A DNA stretch of 64,000 bases, from positions 1,288,001-1,352,000 of the forward strand of contig NZ_CP106841.1 in NCBI RefSeq assembly GCF_027557445.1, in the 5' to 3' direction. Of the stretch, positions 36,724 to 45,500 are shown piece after piece. A program made the translations under genes and the position numbers. Within the stretch, counting starts at the first letter, position 1; every line of letters starts with the position of its first letter. Under the pieces are notes generated by a model, which saw nothing but the letters and a program-made list of their open reading frames with translations, ran no database searches and was not told the DNA's origin. This stretch comes from Paenalcaligenes faecalis. GTDB taxonomy: Bacteria; Pseudomonadota; Gammaproteobacteria; Burkholderiales; Burkholderiaceae_B.

Positions 36724-37446
36724 TCAAGGGATTAACCCTTGCCCCACTTCTTCATGGGTAATGCCATCCCGTATGTGGTAGATACGTTTGAAAGTGGGGA
36801 TGATTTTTTCATCGTGAGTGACCACAATGATAGCGGTTTCGTATTTACGAGCCATGTCATTCAGAATACGTATGACAGTCATGGCGCGTTCGGAGTCTAA
36901 GGGTGCTGTGGGCTCATCCGCTAGAATCACAGGTGGTCTATTGACCAGACCACGGGCAATGGCCACGCGCTGCTGCTCACCACCGGAAAGCTGAGCGGGC
37001 ATGGCTCCGGCTCTGTGCTGTACATCCAAGGCGGTAAGCAACTCTAAGGCTTTAGCACGTGATTCAGCGTTTGAAAACCCAGCTAACATGGGCAGTAAGG
37101 CCACGTTATCAGTGACATCTAAAAATGGGATCAGATAAGGCGACTGAAACACAAAACCAATTTTATCGCGCCGTAACGCGCGCAAATCAGGCACCTTCCA
37201 ACCATTATCAAAAATCACTTCCCCGCCTAAACTCATGCGGCCCTTGGTAGGATCTGTCACCGCACCTAGGCATTTCAGTAGTGTGCTTTTTCCTGAACCA
37301 GAAGGCCCAATTAACCCAACCACTTCACCGGGCGCTATGTGCATATTGACATCTTTTAGGGCATCTACGGCGGTGCTGCCTTGGCCGTAACGTTTACTTA
37401 GACCTTCAATATGAATGCCTGCGCCAAAGTTTTTACTGTTTATCAT
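36724..37446 (-). CDS. ABC transporter ATP-binding protein (MacB/DevA-like)
   Basis: 240 aa. Walker [12 protein letters not shown] (about 45-55), Q-loop FVFQSPY, signature [15 protein letters not shown] and Walker [13 protein letters not shown] are intact. It is the last gene of a four-gene minus-strand operon (TetR - adaptor - permease - ATPase), 5 nt after the permease. With a DevC/FtsX-type permease and HlyD-type adaptor it forms a tripartite exporter; substrate unknown. Confidence 0.93.
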   Translation of the reverse strand: MINSKNFGAGIHIEGLSKRYGQGSTAVDALKDVNMHIAPGEVVGLIGPSGSGKSTLLKCLGAVTDPTKGRMSLGGEVIFDNGWKVPDLRALRRDKIGFVFQSPYLIPFLDVTDNVALLPMLAGFSNAESRAKALELLTALDVQHRAGAMPAQLSGGEQQRVAIARGLVNRPPVILADEPTAPLDSERAMTVIRILNDMARKYETAIIVVTHDEKIIPTFKRIYHIRDGITHEEVGQGLIP

Positions 37447-37451
37447 CGTAT

Positions 37452-38657
37452 CTATCCTTCAATGGCATCAGCCGGATCCACTTTGAGTGCAATACGTATA
37501 GAAACCACGCTGGCTAAAATACAGATCATCAGCACGGCAAAAAATCCAGCCACGGAGTCCATAGGCGTAAGCAGTACATATTTCGGGAAAATAGGTGAAG
37601 CTAAGGTGGCACTGATTTTACCCACCACAAAGCCGATCACGCCTAAGGCTAAGGATTGCTGCATAATCATAGCGGCAATGGTGCGGTTACGCGTACCGAT
37701 GAGTTTTAATACAGCAATTTCACGTATTTTATCCATGGTCAAAGAATAAATAATGAAAGCCACAATAGCGGTACTGACCAGGGCTAATATCACTAAAAAC
37801 ATAGCGATTTGTTTGGCCGAAGTGGCAATGAGCTTATCGATCAGAATGGTTTCCATTTCCGCTCTAGTGTAAACCGTTAAGCGCTGCCAACGCTGTATAG
37901 CGGTTGCCACTTCATCAGGATCATAGCCTGGTTTTAAAGTCACCAATACGGCATTCACAGAGGTATTAGTGCTTTGTGAAGCGATAATGGCATCCAATAA
38001 ACCGGGCACATTGGGTCTATTTAATGCAGGATTTGCCTCAGTACGACGCCGACTTTGCCAAATGGCATCATTATCTTTAAGAAACTGGGCTTCTTGAGCG
38101 TCTTTGAGCGGAATGAATATCATTGGATCACCGCTGGAGGAGACCGTGCGCTTGCTTAAACCCACCACCGTATATTCATTACGACGAATCCGAATGTTAT
38201 CGCCTAGTTGAAAGCCAGCACTGCTGTCTGCTACGGCTTCGTAATGACCGCGGGCAATTTGGCGCCCAGCGATAAGGTAAGGAGGCCATCCAGGTGTGGC
38301 TCCGGGCTGCCCCGGTGCAATACCCACCACCATAGCGCGTACGTCTTTATCGCCTTGAGCCACTTGCATATTAAGATACGTCACATTCGCGGCGTTGGCG
38401 ACGCCGGGAGTCGTGAGAATAGATCTATACGTATCATCATTAATACTAGAAGGTTCCGCATAGGGGCCTAAGGTTTCTTGTTGTACGGCCCAAATATCGG
38501 CTCCACTATTATTTAATAGCACTTTACCATCATCCACCATACCTCTATACACACCTGCCATGACCAAGGTGACGCCAATTAGTAAACCTAAACCTATGCC
38601 CGTGAAAACAAACTTCCCCCACGTGTGCAAGATATCGCGGCCAGCCAAACTAATCAT
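37452..38657 (-). CDS. DevC/FtsX-family ABC transporter permease
   Basis: 401 aa. A membrane segment at about 15-40 is followed by a large periplasmic domain (about 45-270), then three membrane segments ending near 395 (MFLVILALVSTAIVAFII, ILASVVSIRIALKVDPADAIEG). This topology matches MacB/FtsX permeases. The C-terminus ends with the P-A-D-A-I-E-G motif common to the family. Overlaps the adaptor gene by 4 nt. Confidence 0.9.
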   Translation of the reverse strand: MISLAGRDILHTWGKFVFTGIGLGLLIGVTLVMAGVYRGMVDDGKVLLNNSGADIWAVQQETLGPYAEPSSINDDTYRSILTTPGVANAANVTYLNMQVAQGDKDVRAMVVGIAPGQPGATPGWPPYLIAGRQIARGHYEAVADSSAGFQLGDNIRIRRNEYTVVGLSKRTVSSSGDPMIFIPLKDAQEAQFLKDNDAIWQSRRRTEANPALNRPNVPGLLDAIIASQSTNTSVNAVLVTLKPGYDPDEVATAIQRWQRLTVYTRAEMETILIDKLIATSAKQIAMFLVILALVSTAIVAFIIYSLTMDKIREIAVLKLIGTRNRTIAAMIMQQSLALGVIGFVVGKISATLASPIFPKYVLLTPMDSVAGFFAVLMICILASVVSIRIALKVDPADAIEG

Positions 38658-39805
38658 GGTGCGACCCCTTTGATGTGATCCACCACCTTAATTCGGCTGT
38701 TCGCACCTAAGGCTTTTTCGCTATACTGAACAATTTTATCGCCGACTTCTAGCCCCTCATGCACTTGTACTAAGCCGTCTAAATCGCTGGCACCCAGTTT
38801 AATAGGTGTAAAAATAGTATCGCCATCCACCACTTTCCATACGCCCATCTTGCCTTCATAACTGCGTATACTGCTATTTGAAATCACAGGCGTGGCATCA
38901 AGAGCAGGTAAGCTAAGGGTGACTTCGGTGAGCTCACCTAAAGGAGGTAGCGGCTGAGGAATGGCATTGAAGATGACTTTGGCCAGTAGCTCCTCAGTGA
39001 CCGCATCGGCTTTAGGTTCAATGCGTAAGACTTGACCTGCTAAGGGGCGGTCTTTTCTTGAGCGCAGAACAATCTGTGCAGGTAATTCAGCCGCTAGGCC
39101 TGTTGCACTGCTTTGGTCAAAGCGCACATTTACCCAAAGGGTTTTAGGGTCAATAATTTCCACAATGCTTTGACCAGCAACTATGGTGGTGCCCGGATTG
39201 GCATCGCGTAGGGCCACAATGCCATCAGTGGGAGCAATGAGACGTAAGTTATGACGTTGCGCTTCAAGACCAGCACGATCAGATTCAATGCGCGCTAAAT
39301 CCTCTTGTGCCACCGTTAAGGCGGCAGTGGCAATTTGCAGTTCATGCTTTTTAGTGACGGCATTTTCTTGGCTGGTAGCGCGTTCAGCTGCTAATTTCTC
39401 ATAACGCCGGGCTTGGGTTTGCGCATAAACTTGACGGGCCTTGGCCTCACTCAGCATGGCTTCTGCTCGTTTAAAGGCCGCATCTAGAGAGCGTACTTTA
39501 TCGTCCAAATCAATGGGTTCCATCTCTCCAATGACTTGCCCCGCGGTCACTGTATCGCCTACGTGTACGTCTAACTGCTTGATACGCCCCGCTACTGTGG
39601 GCCCAATTTTATAGGTATAACGAGCTTCTACGGTACCAATGCCAAAGAGAGCCGGTTTTATTTCATCCGCTTCTACGGTGACTAGCGTTACGGCTACCGG
39701 TGCTAAGGGGCCTGAGCGCAATCCCGTGTAAATGAAAAGGGCGAGTAGCGGCAAAAGGATGGCGAAAAGCGCTAAGGTGCGGCCGCGTATGGGTAGTTTT
39801 TTCAT
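38654..39805 (-). CDS. Periplasmic adaptor (HlyD/MFP) of ABC exporter
   Basis: 383 aa. An N-terminal membrane anchor (ALFAILLPLLALFIYTGL, about 10-28) is followed by a barrel-hybrid domain (VAGRIKQLDVHVGDTVTAGQVIGEMEPIDL), a coiled hairpin (about 85-165, rich in Ala/Glu/Arg) and the second barrel half (LRLIAPTDGIVALRDANPGTTI). Typical membrane-fusion protein that links the inner-membrane permease to an outer-membrane channel. Overlaps the TetR gene and the permease by 4 nt each. Confidence 0.9.
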   Translation of the reverse strand: MKKLPIRGRTLALFAILLPLLALFIYTGLRSGPLAPVAVTLVTVEADEIKPALFGIGTVEARYTYKIGPTVAGRIKQLDVHVGDTVTAGQVIGEMEPIDLDDKVRSLDAAFKRAEAMLSEAKARQVYAQTQARRYEKLAAERATSQENAVTKKHELQIATAALTVAQEDLARIESDRAGLEAQRHNLRLIAPTDGIVALRDANPGTTIVAGQSIVEIIDPKTLWVNVRFDQSSATGLAAELPAQIVLRSRKDRPLAGQVLRIEPKADAVTEELLAKVIFNAIPQPLPPLGELTEVTLSLPALDATPVISNSSIRSYEGKMGVWKVVDGDTIFTPIKLGASDLDGLVQVHEGLEVGDKIVQYSEKALGANSRIKVVDHIKGVAP

Positions 39806-40410
39806 GATGAACTCTCTATGCCACGTTTATAAATGGCAAAAGCACCAGGCGCGTTGTTATGTATATGCTCAGGATCACCTGATAACAATGACTGCATAAT
39901 TAATCCCTGTAGCATGCCTAAAAATAGTAGGGCCGCCGCCGAGCTATCTAATGAACTATCTAATTCGCCACTACGCTTGCCGTTTTCAATGTGTGCACGA
40001 AGGCGTTGGCTGTAGCTTTTAATGAGGGCTTGCACTCTGTTTTTAGCTAACGTGGATTCGGCGCGTTGTAATTCACCAAAGAGGACTCTTGGCACGCCAG
40101 AGTAAGCCGATACAAATTCCACATGGCTCATAAACATGGCTTCCATGGCAGCCAAAGGGGAGTCTATGCCTATAGCAGAATTATCGACGCGTTGTAATAA
40201 CTCTTCAGCAACCCATTCCATCACAGCCAGCCAAATGGCTTCTTTATTTGGATAGTGTCTGAAAATAGATCCTTGAGTGAGTCCCATGTGTTTAGCAATA
40301 GCTGCGGTGGTGATTTCACTCGGGTTATTTGTGGCAGCAAGCGTTATGACTGACTGTACAATTACAGCGCAGCGTTCATCAGCAGGAAGGTGTTTGGCAT
40401 AGGGGGTCAT
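39802..40410 (-). CDS. TetR/AcrR-family regulator of the export operon
   Basis: 202 aa. The N-terminal helix-turn-helix (about 25-60; ITTAAIAKHMGLTQGSIFRHYPNKEAIW) is classical TetR. The C-terminal helical domain should bind the inducer. It is the first gene of the operon and lies 34 nt downstream of a perfect palindrome that is its likely operator, so it probably represses itself and the transporter genes. Confidence 0.92.
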   Translation of the reverse strand: MTPYAKHLPADERCAVIVQSVITLAATNNPSEITTAAIAKHMGLTQGSIFRHYPNKEAIWLAVMEWVAEELLQRVDNSAIGIDSPLAAMEAMFMSHVEFVSAYSGVPRVLFGELQRAESTLAKNRVQALIKSYSQRLRAHIENGKRSGELDSSLDSSAAALLFLGMLQGLIMQSLLSGDPEHIHNNAPGAFAIYKRGIESSS

Positions 40411-40443
40411 AAAAATACTTGTTTTTTTATATTAAAAACACAA

Positions 40444-40467
40444 AAGATAGTAATTGATTACTATCTT
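40444..40467. promoter_or_regulatory. Palindromic operator for the TetR-type regulator
   Basis: Perfect 11-bp arms AAGATAGTAAT (40444-40454) and ATTACTATCTT (40457-40467) with a 2-bp centre. Located 34 nt upstream of the regulator start on the minus strand, where such operators are expected. Confidence 0.75.
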
Positions 40468-40562
40468 ATTATATGTCATCTGCTATATGTTTGTTATGTG
40501 TTGGAACTACTATACTCTAGCTTACATACAGATTAGTTACCTTTTTATGAGGGGTAATATTT

Positions 40563-41520
40563 ATGCGTAAGACTTATACCAAAGAGTTTAAACTACAAAT
40601 TTGCAGCTCAATTTTAAATGGTCAGTCAAAAATTAGTGAAATAGCGAATGAGTATTCAATTTCACGACCCATTATTTCGCGCTGAGTAGCTGAATACAAA
40701 AGATATGGCACCAATTCATTTACTGGCAAAGGAGTTCGTCTTCCTGATGAGGCTAGGTTATACGCTTTGGAAAAAGAAAACAGTCATCTTAAAGAGGAAA
40801 ATACGATACTAAAAAAGTTCAAGGGGTTTGCCAAGAGCCAAAGACGTTAAGGTTTGAGTTCATACGCCAAGAAGCCAAAAATCATAGCATATCGCTTCTT
40901 TGTAAACTCCTGAATGTAAGCAGAATGGGCTATTATAATTTTTTAAACAGTAAGCCATCTGAGACCGCACTACGCCACGAATACCTTACTGAGCAAATTA
41001 AGCGTATGTTTAAACAGCACAAAGCTCGCTATGGCTCACCTAGAATTGCGTTACAGCTTTATGCTGAAGATATAGAAACAAATAAACGCGTGCTAGCTAT
41101 GTTGATGCAGCGTGCAGGTTTGATTAGTGTCTATAGCCGTGAACGTAGTCGTAAACAACCTAATCATCTTAAAGAAGGTGTGCTGCATGAGAATATATTA
41201 AATCGTAATTTTTTTACTTTGCAGCCTAACGCTGTTTTCGTAACAGACATCACTTACGTAAATTGTTCAGATGGTATGCTTTATTTAACTATTTATATGG
41301 ATTTGGCCTCCAGACCTCCAAAAGCATACTCAGTGATCAAGGTAGCCAGTATCGTAGCCATGAAATGGCTGCACTATGTGCTGAATATGGATTACGACAG
41401 TCAATGAGCTATCCTGGAAAGCCGATTGACAATGCTATAGCGGAATCATTTTTTAAGACTTTGAAAACAGAAATGGTCTACCCAAACCGTCACTTAACTA
41501 AAGCTAATACTTCACAGTAA
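40563..41520 (+). pseudogene. IS3-family transposase remnant (nonsense, internal deletion, 3' loss)
   Basis: OrfA (40563-40850) has TGA at 40683-40685 where Trp is expected (ISR-stop-VAEYKRYG). The A6G slippery site at 40811-40817 for the -1 frameshift to OrfB is kept. OrfB reads LLNVSRMGYYNFL and the DDE segment VFVTDITYVNCSDGMLYL, then jumps at about 41300 to another frame SILSDQGSQYRSHEM, which implies a deletion of roughly 60 codons. It ends at 41520 before the family C-terminus. Several independent lesions show that it is long dead. Confidence 0.88.
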
Positions 41521-41829
41521 CAGCTCTTTCAAAATGGCATAGACGGAATTTTGATCGTCTATTTGCAATACTCCCAGTGACTTAATGATACGGGATTTAT
41601 CTACGGCTCTGATCTGATCCAGAGCAAGTTCACTTTGATTTTTCGGGCCGGTAATTAGCGGCCTAAATTTCCATCCCCTACATGTGGAGGTCATAGGAGC
41701 AATCAAAATGGTTTGTAAGGCACGATTCATATCATTTGGTGACACAACCACGCAAGGTCTTGTCTTTTTAGCCTCTGCACCAATTGTTGGATCTAGGTTA
41801 ATTAAGACAACATCGTATCTTTTTACCAT
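41512..41829 (-). CDS. mazF: MazF/PemK-family mRNA interferase toxin
   Basis: 105 aa, usual size. Family motifs: VVLINLDPTIGAEAKKTRPCVVVSP, ILIAPMTST and LALDQIRAVDKSRI. The toxin cleaves RNA at short sequences. It overlaps the antitoxin gene by 7 nt, so translation is coupled. Its last 9 nt overlap the broken end of the IS3 remnant, which shows the IS was cut close to the toxin stop without damaging it. Confidence 0.92.
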   Translation of the reverse strand: MVKRYDVVLINLDPTIGAEAKKTRPCVVVSPNDMNRALQTILIAPMTSTCRGWKFRPLITGPKNQSELALDQIRAVDKSRIIKSLGVLQIDDQNSVYAILKELLL

Positions 41830-42095
41830 TCCTCACCCGAATCCCAGTTATCTAGATCAGCGCTTTGTACATGGCCAAATTCTTTTTCCATGTCTTTAGC
41901 TTCCCTCAGTGAAGCAGCGGAATCAATGTTATCAAACCAGCCTTGTCTAGGAGAATCAATTTTCTCAAATGACAGTCCTTTTTCGGTGATAGTCATAGAT
42001 AGCTCCTCACCAATTGAAAGATTGAGATTCCTCAATACATCTGAAGGAATGCGCAAAGATGCGGAATTACCACTTTTTTTAATTTCTATTTTCAT
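41823..42095 (-). CDS. mazE: MazE/AbrB-family antitoxin
   Basis: 90 aa. The N-terminal swapped-hairpin AbrB domain (IKKSGNSASLRIPSDVLRNLNLSIGEEL) binds DNA and the acidic C-terminus (SADLDNWDSGEEW) should neutralise the toxin. First gene of the mazEF pair, 17 nt after a palindrome that is a likely autoregulatory operator. Confidence 0.92.
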   Translation of the reverse strand: MKIEIKKSGNSASLRIPSDVLRNLNLSIGEELSMTITEKGLSFEKIDSPRQGWFDNIDSAASLREAKDMEKEFGHVQSADLDNWDSGEEW

Positions 42096-42112
42096 TGATC
42101 TCTCCCAGTAAT

Positions 42113-42129
42113 GTATTACATTGTAATAC
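42113..42129. promoter_or_regulatory. Palindromic operator upstream of mazE
   Basis: GTATTAC-ATT-GTAATAC (42113-42129) lies 17 nt before the mazE start on the minus strand. A small stem ACCTC-TTTTT-GAGGT (42128-42142) adjoins it. Confidence 0.6.
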
Positions 42130-42191
42130 CTCTTTTTGAGGTATGCAATAGATGGTAGACGTATTATCGAATTGATTGGTGCACAAAAAAA

Positions 42192-42739
42192 CTAACTAGC
42201 TCTAATTAAAGATAGTTCGTTCTTCTTTAGATCGGGGTTTGGGTCTTTGCAAGCACGATGCTCTAACCAGTTATCTACAAAAGGTACCAATTGCGCGGGG
42301 ATGGCATTCTCTCGCTCTTTATTGCCTTTGCCCAGGCGCGACCCGGCGCAATGCGCTGCCCCGAAGCGCCTTTAACCTCTTTGATGCGCTGGTAGGCATC
42401 GGCTGACATTTGGTAATTGAGCCAAGCCTGCTTGGCAATGCCCTTAAGCGCTGATAATTATAAATTAATGGAGCTGGGTTTTAAATCACGCGCGATGGCT
42501 TCGTTAATAATAAATTGCACATGCGTATGCCTAAGCTTTTCCCATTGGATGGCTTCAATTTCGTCAAAGCCCAATACCAGCGCAATCCCCTTCATCACCC
42601 GCCACATCACCTCTCGACTATTTATGGAGCGCAAGCTTAATAAATACAGTGCTGCCGGATTTTTTTCGATTGGGGCAGGATGCCATTGCGATAATTCGTG
42701 TTTGGCTGGGGCGACGAGTGGGGTTTGATGAGTGGGCAT
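42192..42739 (-). pseudogene. Tyrosine site-specific integrase relic
   Basis: The N-terminal SAM-like core-binding domain is visible (KNPAALYLLSLRSINSREVMW, TAA at 42460-42458, then LSALKGIAKQAWLNYQMSADAYQRI). After RIAPGRA the sequence jumps to GKGNKEREN and LVPFVDNWLEH, the end of the catalytic-core beta region, in another frame, ending at 42192. The intervening catalytic Arg and the C-terminal His/Tyr box are missing. The relic marks an old integrated element in this region. Confidence 0.8.
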
Positions 42740-42923
42740 AAGAATTCGATTTTAAACTGTGTATTTAATCAGCTGGTCGTTAAAGGGGTTTATGAGCGAT
42801 TTAAGCGATTTTTCCTCTTAGGCAGATAAACCCATGGATAAGCATCAAATAATGGCACACAGGGCGAACTGGGAGGTCATTTTTTTGTACTTATCGTGTG
42901 ATTTGATTATAGCTTTTATAAAT

Positions 42924-43058
42924 GTAGATTTTCCCGCATGGGTGGTGGATTCGCTTGATCGTGAAGCCGCACGAATTGGCGTCACACGGCAATCTATTAT
43001 TAAGGTGTGGTTAGTGGAACGTCTAAAAGAAGAAGCCAAATCCCCATTAGCTGTCTAG
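42924..43058 (+). pseudogene. CopG-like ribbon-helix-helix antitoxin fragment
   Basis: The end of a frame reading NVDFPAWVVDSLDREAARIG then TRQSIIKVWLVERL matches the C-terminal ribbon-helix-helix of CopG-family antitoxins paired with BrnT-type toxins. The upstream part of the frame (from 42834) does not look like the family N-terminus, and no toxin gene is beside it. Probably a fused relic; a short expressed protein cannot be excluded. Confidence 0.5.
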
Positions 43059-43249
43059 CGAATCAGGCTTAAAATTAAAAATTGTCCTTTGTTTGCCCCT
43101 AAGTTGAGCATATGTCCATACACAATAAGGTGAACTACCTCTACGCAGCTGGACGCCCAGGCAGCTACTTATTGGCTCAGAAAATGAGCTGAATACGCGT
43201 TATAATCGGCTCATTCGTTAATAAACAATAGCGTATACGGGTAAAGCTA

Positions 43250-44252
43250 ATGACAACATGGATCTGGCAGCAGCCAAACTGGCCCCAGTTTACTTGGGAT
43301 GCGGCCACACTAGCGCCTCTTTTGCGTGAGTTGCATCAGCAAATTGGCGAATTAGTGGGTAAAGCGGCTGCATATAACTAAAGATAACCCTTATCCTGTT
43401 TCGGAGCGTTCAGAAGGGATAGCGGAGTTAATGATGGATGCCATTGGGCATGCGCAGCAGCCTTTACGCGTAGCGCGTTTATATCAATGGCATGAGTGGC
43501 TATTTCCACAAGAGGTAGAGCCGTTTTTATCGTCCCGTCCTCAACGAGTCGGTACGCTGCGAGGCCCTGAACCCATGCAGGTGGTCTCGGGTCGCTTAGA
43601 TAGACCGACTATTCATTTCATCGCCCCACCGCATACGGTTTTAGAGCACGAGGTAGCGCGTTTTATTGATTGGTTTAATCAAAGCCAACACAACGCCTTA
43701 CTGGATCCATTGTTACGCGCTGGCATTTGTCATTTATGGTTTGTCACCCTGCATCCCTTTGAGGATGGGAACGGTCGGCTAACGCGCGCTTTAACCGATA
43801 TGGCGCTAGCCCAGGCGAACCCCATCAGTATTTATCTTTATGCCATGTCCCCTTTTATCTTGGCGCAGCGTAAAGACTATTATTTGATGTTAGAAAAAAC
43901 GCAACGTGGAGATCTGGTCATTACGGCCTGGTTGCACTGGTTTTTGCAGGGGCTAAAACAAAGCTTACAAGGTGCTATCCAGAGCATTGACCGCACCATT
44001 GCTAAAGCTCAATTCTGGCAACACTACGCGCAAACGCCATTGCTTAACGCACAAATTAAAGTACTGAATCGTTTATTAGATGGCGGTGAAAAAGGCTTTG
44101 AGCAAGGCATCAATGCTTCTCAATACCAAAAAGTCGCTAAAGTCAGCAAAGCCACCGCTACCCGGCATTTAGCGGACTTAGTGGCCAAAGGATGTTTAGA
44201 GCGCTCGGCTGGCGGTGGGAGGAGTACGCGGTATAAAATAGCTTTTACCTGA
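43250..44252 (+). pseudogene. DUF4172-Fic gene with the inhibitory segment deleted
   Basis: The first 43 codons from 43250 (MTTWIWQQPNWPQFTWD...) are the DUF4172 N-terminus and end at TAA 43379-43381. The frame then shifts by one and resumes as DNPYPVSERSEGIAEL, so the segment between, which in relatives holds the SxxxEG inhibitory helix, is gone. The catalytic part is intact (HPFEDGNGRLTR) with a C-terminal winged helix (VSKATATRHLADLVAKG). An ATG at 43431 could yield a Fic protein of 273 aa without autoinhibition. Most likely an inactivated gene. Confidence 0.8.
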
Positions 44253-44330
44253 TGAAGCGGCACGAAGCCTTATTAGCTTGCTAAGAAAAATGATGCTTTG
44301 AGGTACTTAATGAGAAAAGAGTGGTGAGTT

Positions 44331-44672
44331 ATGTTATATGAATTCAAAATCAATGGAGTATCCCAATCAGGCAACCCAAAGGTTAGTTTCTCCTGCGCCC
44401 ATTGCGGACTCATTGATTTTTATATGGGCGGTTATCTGTACGCTGCCAAGCTCTCGAAGAGTCCTCGTGAAAATATCGAGGCGGCTTGCCAAGAATTTGT
44501 CGATCGCATCAATTATGGCGATTTCAATTTATTCATCAATCCAAAAACAGCAAATAAGTTAAGACGCGAGCTGTGCCACTGCGATCCTAATGTAATTGAC
44601 TTTGAACACGTAAGAGGCGTTAAACGAGCGCGTACCATCTTGCAGATTGCACTAGAGCGATCGGGCAGATAA
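44331..44672 (+). CDS. Unrecognised 113-aa protein
   Basis: No family is recognised. Contains four Cys, including a pair in SFSCAHCG and one in LCHCDPN, which together could hold a zinc ion. The rest is mixed polar sequence. The gene stands alone between the broken fic and the hydantoinase fragment. No strong ribosome site beyond GGTGAGT is visible. It may be an accessory gene of the island or a chance frame. Confidence 0.5.
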   Translation: MLYEFKINGVSQSGNPKVSFSCAHCGLIDFYMGGYLYAAKLSKSPRENIEAACQEFVDRINYGDFNLFINPKTANKLRRELCHCDPNVIDFEHVRGVKRARTILQIALERSGR

Positions 44673-44734
44673 CTAATCTAGCGGTAGGGGGTCAGTTCAC
44701 ACTGCGGTTTAGTGGGGGGATTACCGGGGATAGG

Positions 44735-45355
44735 TCACACCTGATGCGAAACAGATATCTGCTCAAAACCAATGGCTTTTGCAAGCGCAGCCAGCTGCAA
44801 CTCATGATCTTCATACCTATAGGCATGCATCAATACAATAGCAATGGATCGGTAGCCGGCCTCATAGGCTTCTAATAATTGCTGACGACTATAATCAATA
44901 TCCAAAGGGACTTCTATGGTGCCATCTGCACGCACACGCTCCCGTACCTCGTCTACACGACCATATAACAAATCGGGCAAAACAATATGGCGATTAAATA
45001 GCTGAGGCCGGGATTGATAACCGATACGCAAGGCATCTCTAAAGCCTTGAGTAATAAATAGTACGGTGTCATCACCCTTACGTTCTAATAAAGCGTTAGT
45101 GGCTACGGTGGTGCCCATTTTAACAGCCGCAATTTGCTCTGTAGGAATAGGGGCATCTAAGTCTAGACCTAAAAGCTGACGAATCCCGGCTAAAGCAGCA
45201 TCCGGATATTGCTCAGGATTATCAGACAACAGTTTAAAGGTAAGAAGCTCACCATTAGGCTGTTTGGCAACAATATCCGTAAAGGTGCCGCCTCGGTCAA
45301 TCCAAAACTGCTATTGCTCTTGTTTTAATTGTGTGTTGTTAACAGCTTGCTTCAT
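44735..45355 (-). pseudogene. HyuA-type hydantoinase/oxoprolinase fragment with in-frame TAG
   Basis: From the ATG at 45355 (MKQAVNNTQLKQEQ) the frame meets TAG at 45313-45311 and continues in phase as [17 protein letters not shown], the diagnostic N-terminal phosphate-binding block of HyuA/Opl[18 protein letters not shown] and [14 protein letters not shown]-like blocks follow, then the gene ends at 44735 in VSHQV. About 160 of the usual 690 or more residues remain. CAG to TAG explains the early stop; the 3' part was lost separately. Confidence 0.85.
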
Positions 45356-45500
45356 CTAGAGTCCCCATAAAATCAATTAGCTATCTAAAGTTTGCAGGGA
45401 GCCCAAACTAAACTCAAGCTGTTTTTATTTACCTCTATTGATGATATTTCTTTATCAAGCCTAAAAGACTGCTGCTCTCACCACTTGCTCATAATTTTCA

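Noticed and set aside
44672-44735. Small gene between the 113-aa frame and hyuA
   Set aside because: Too short and without a start or ribosome site.
12332-45313. TGA or TAG recoding as a changed genetic code
   Set aside because: The expected residues at the stops differ (Arg, Trp, Gln), all three stop codons are involved, and conserved long genes (narG, sbcC, mgtE) have none. Simple decay explains it better.
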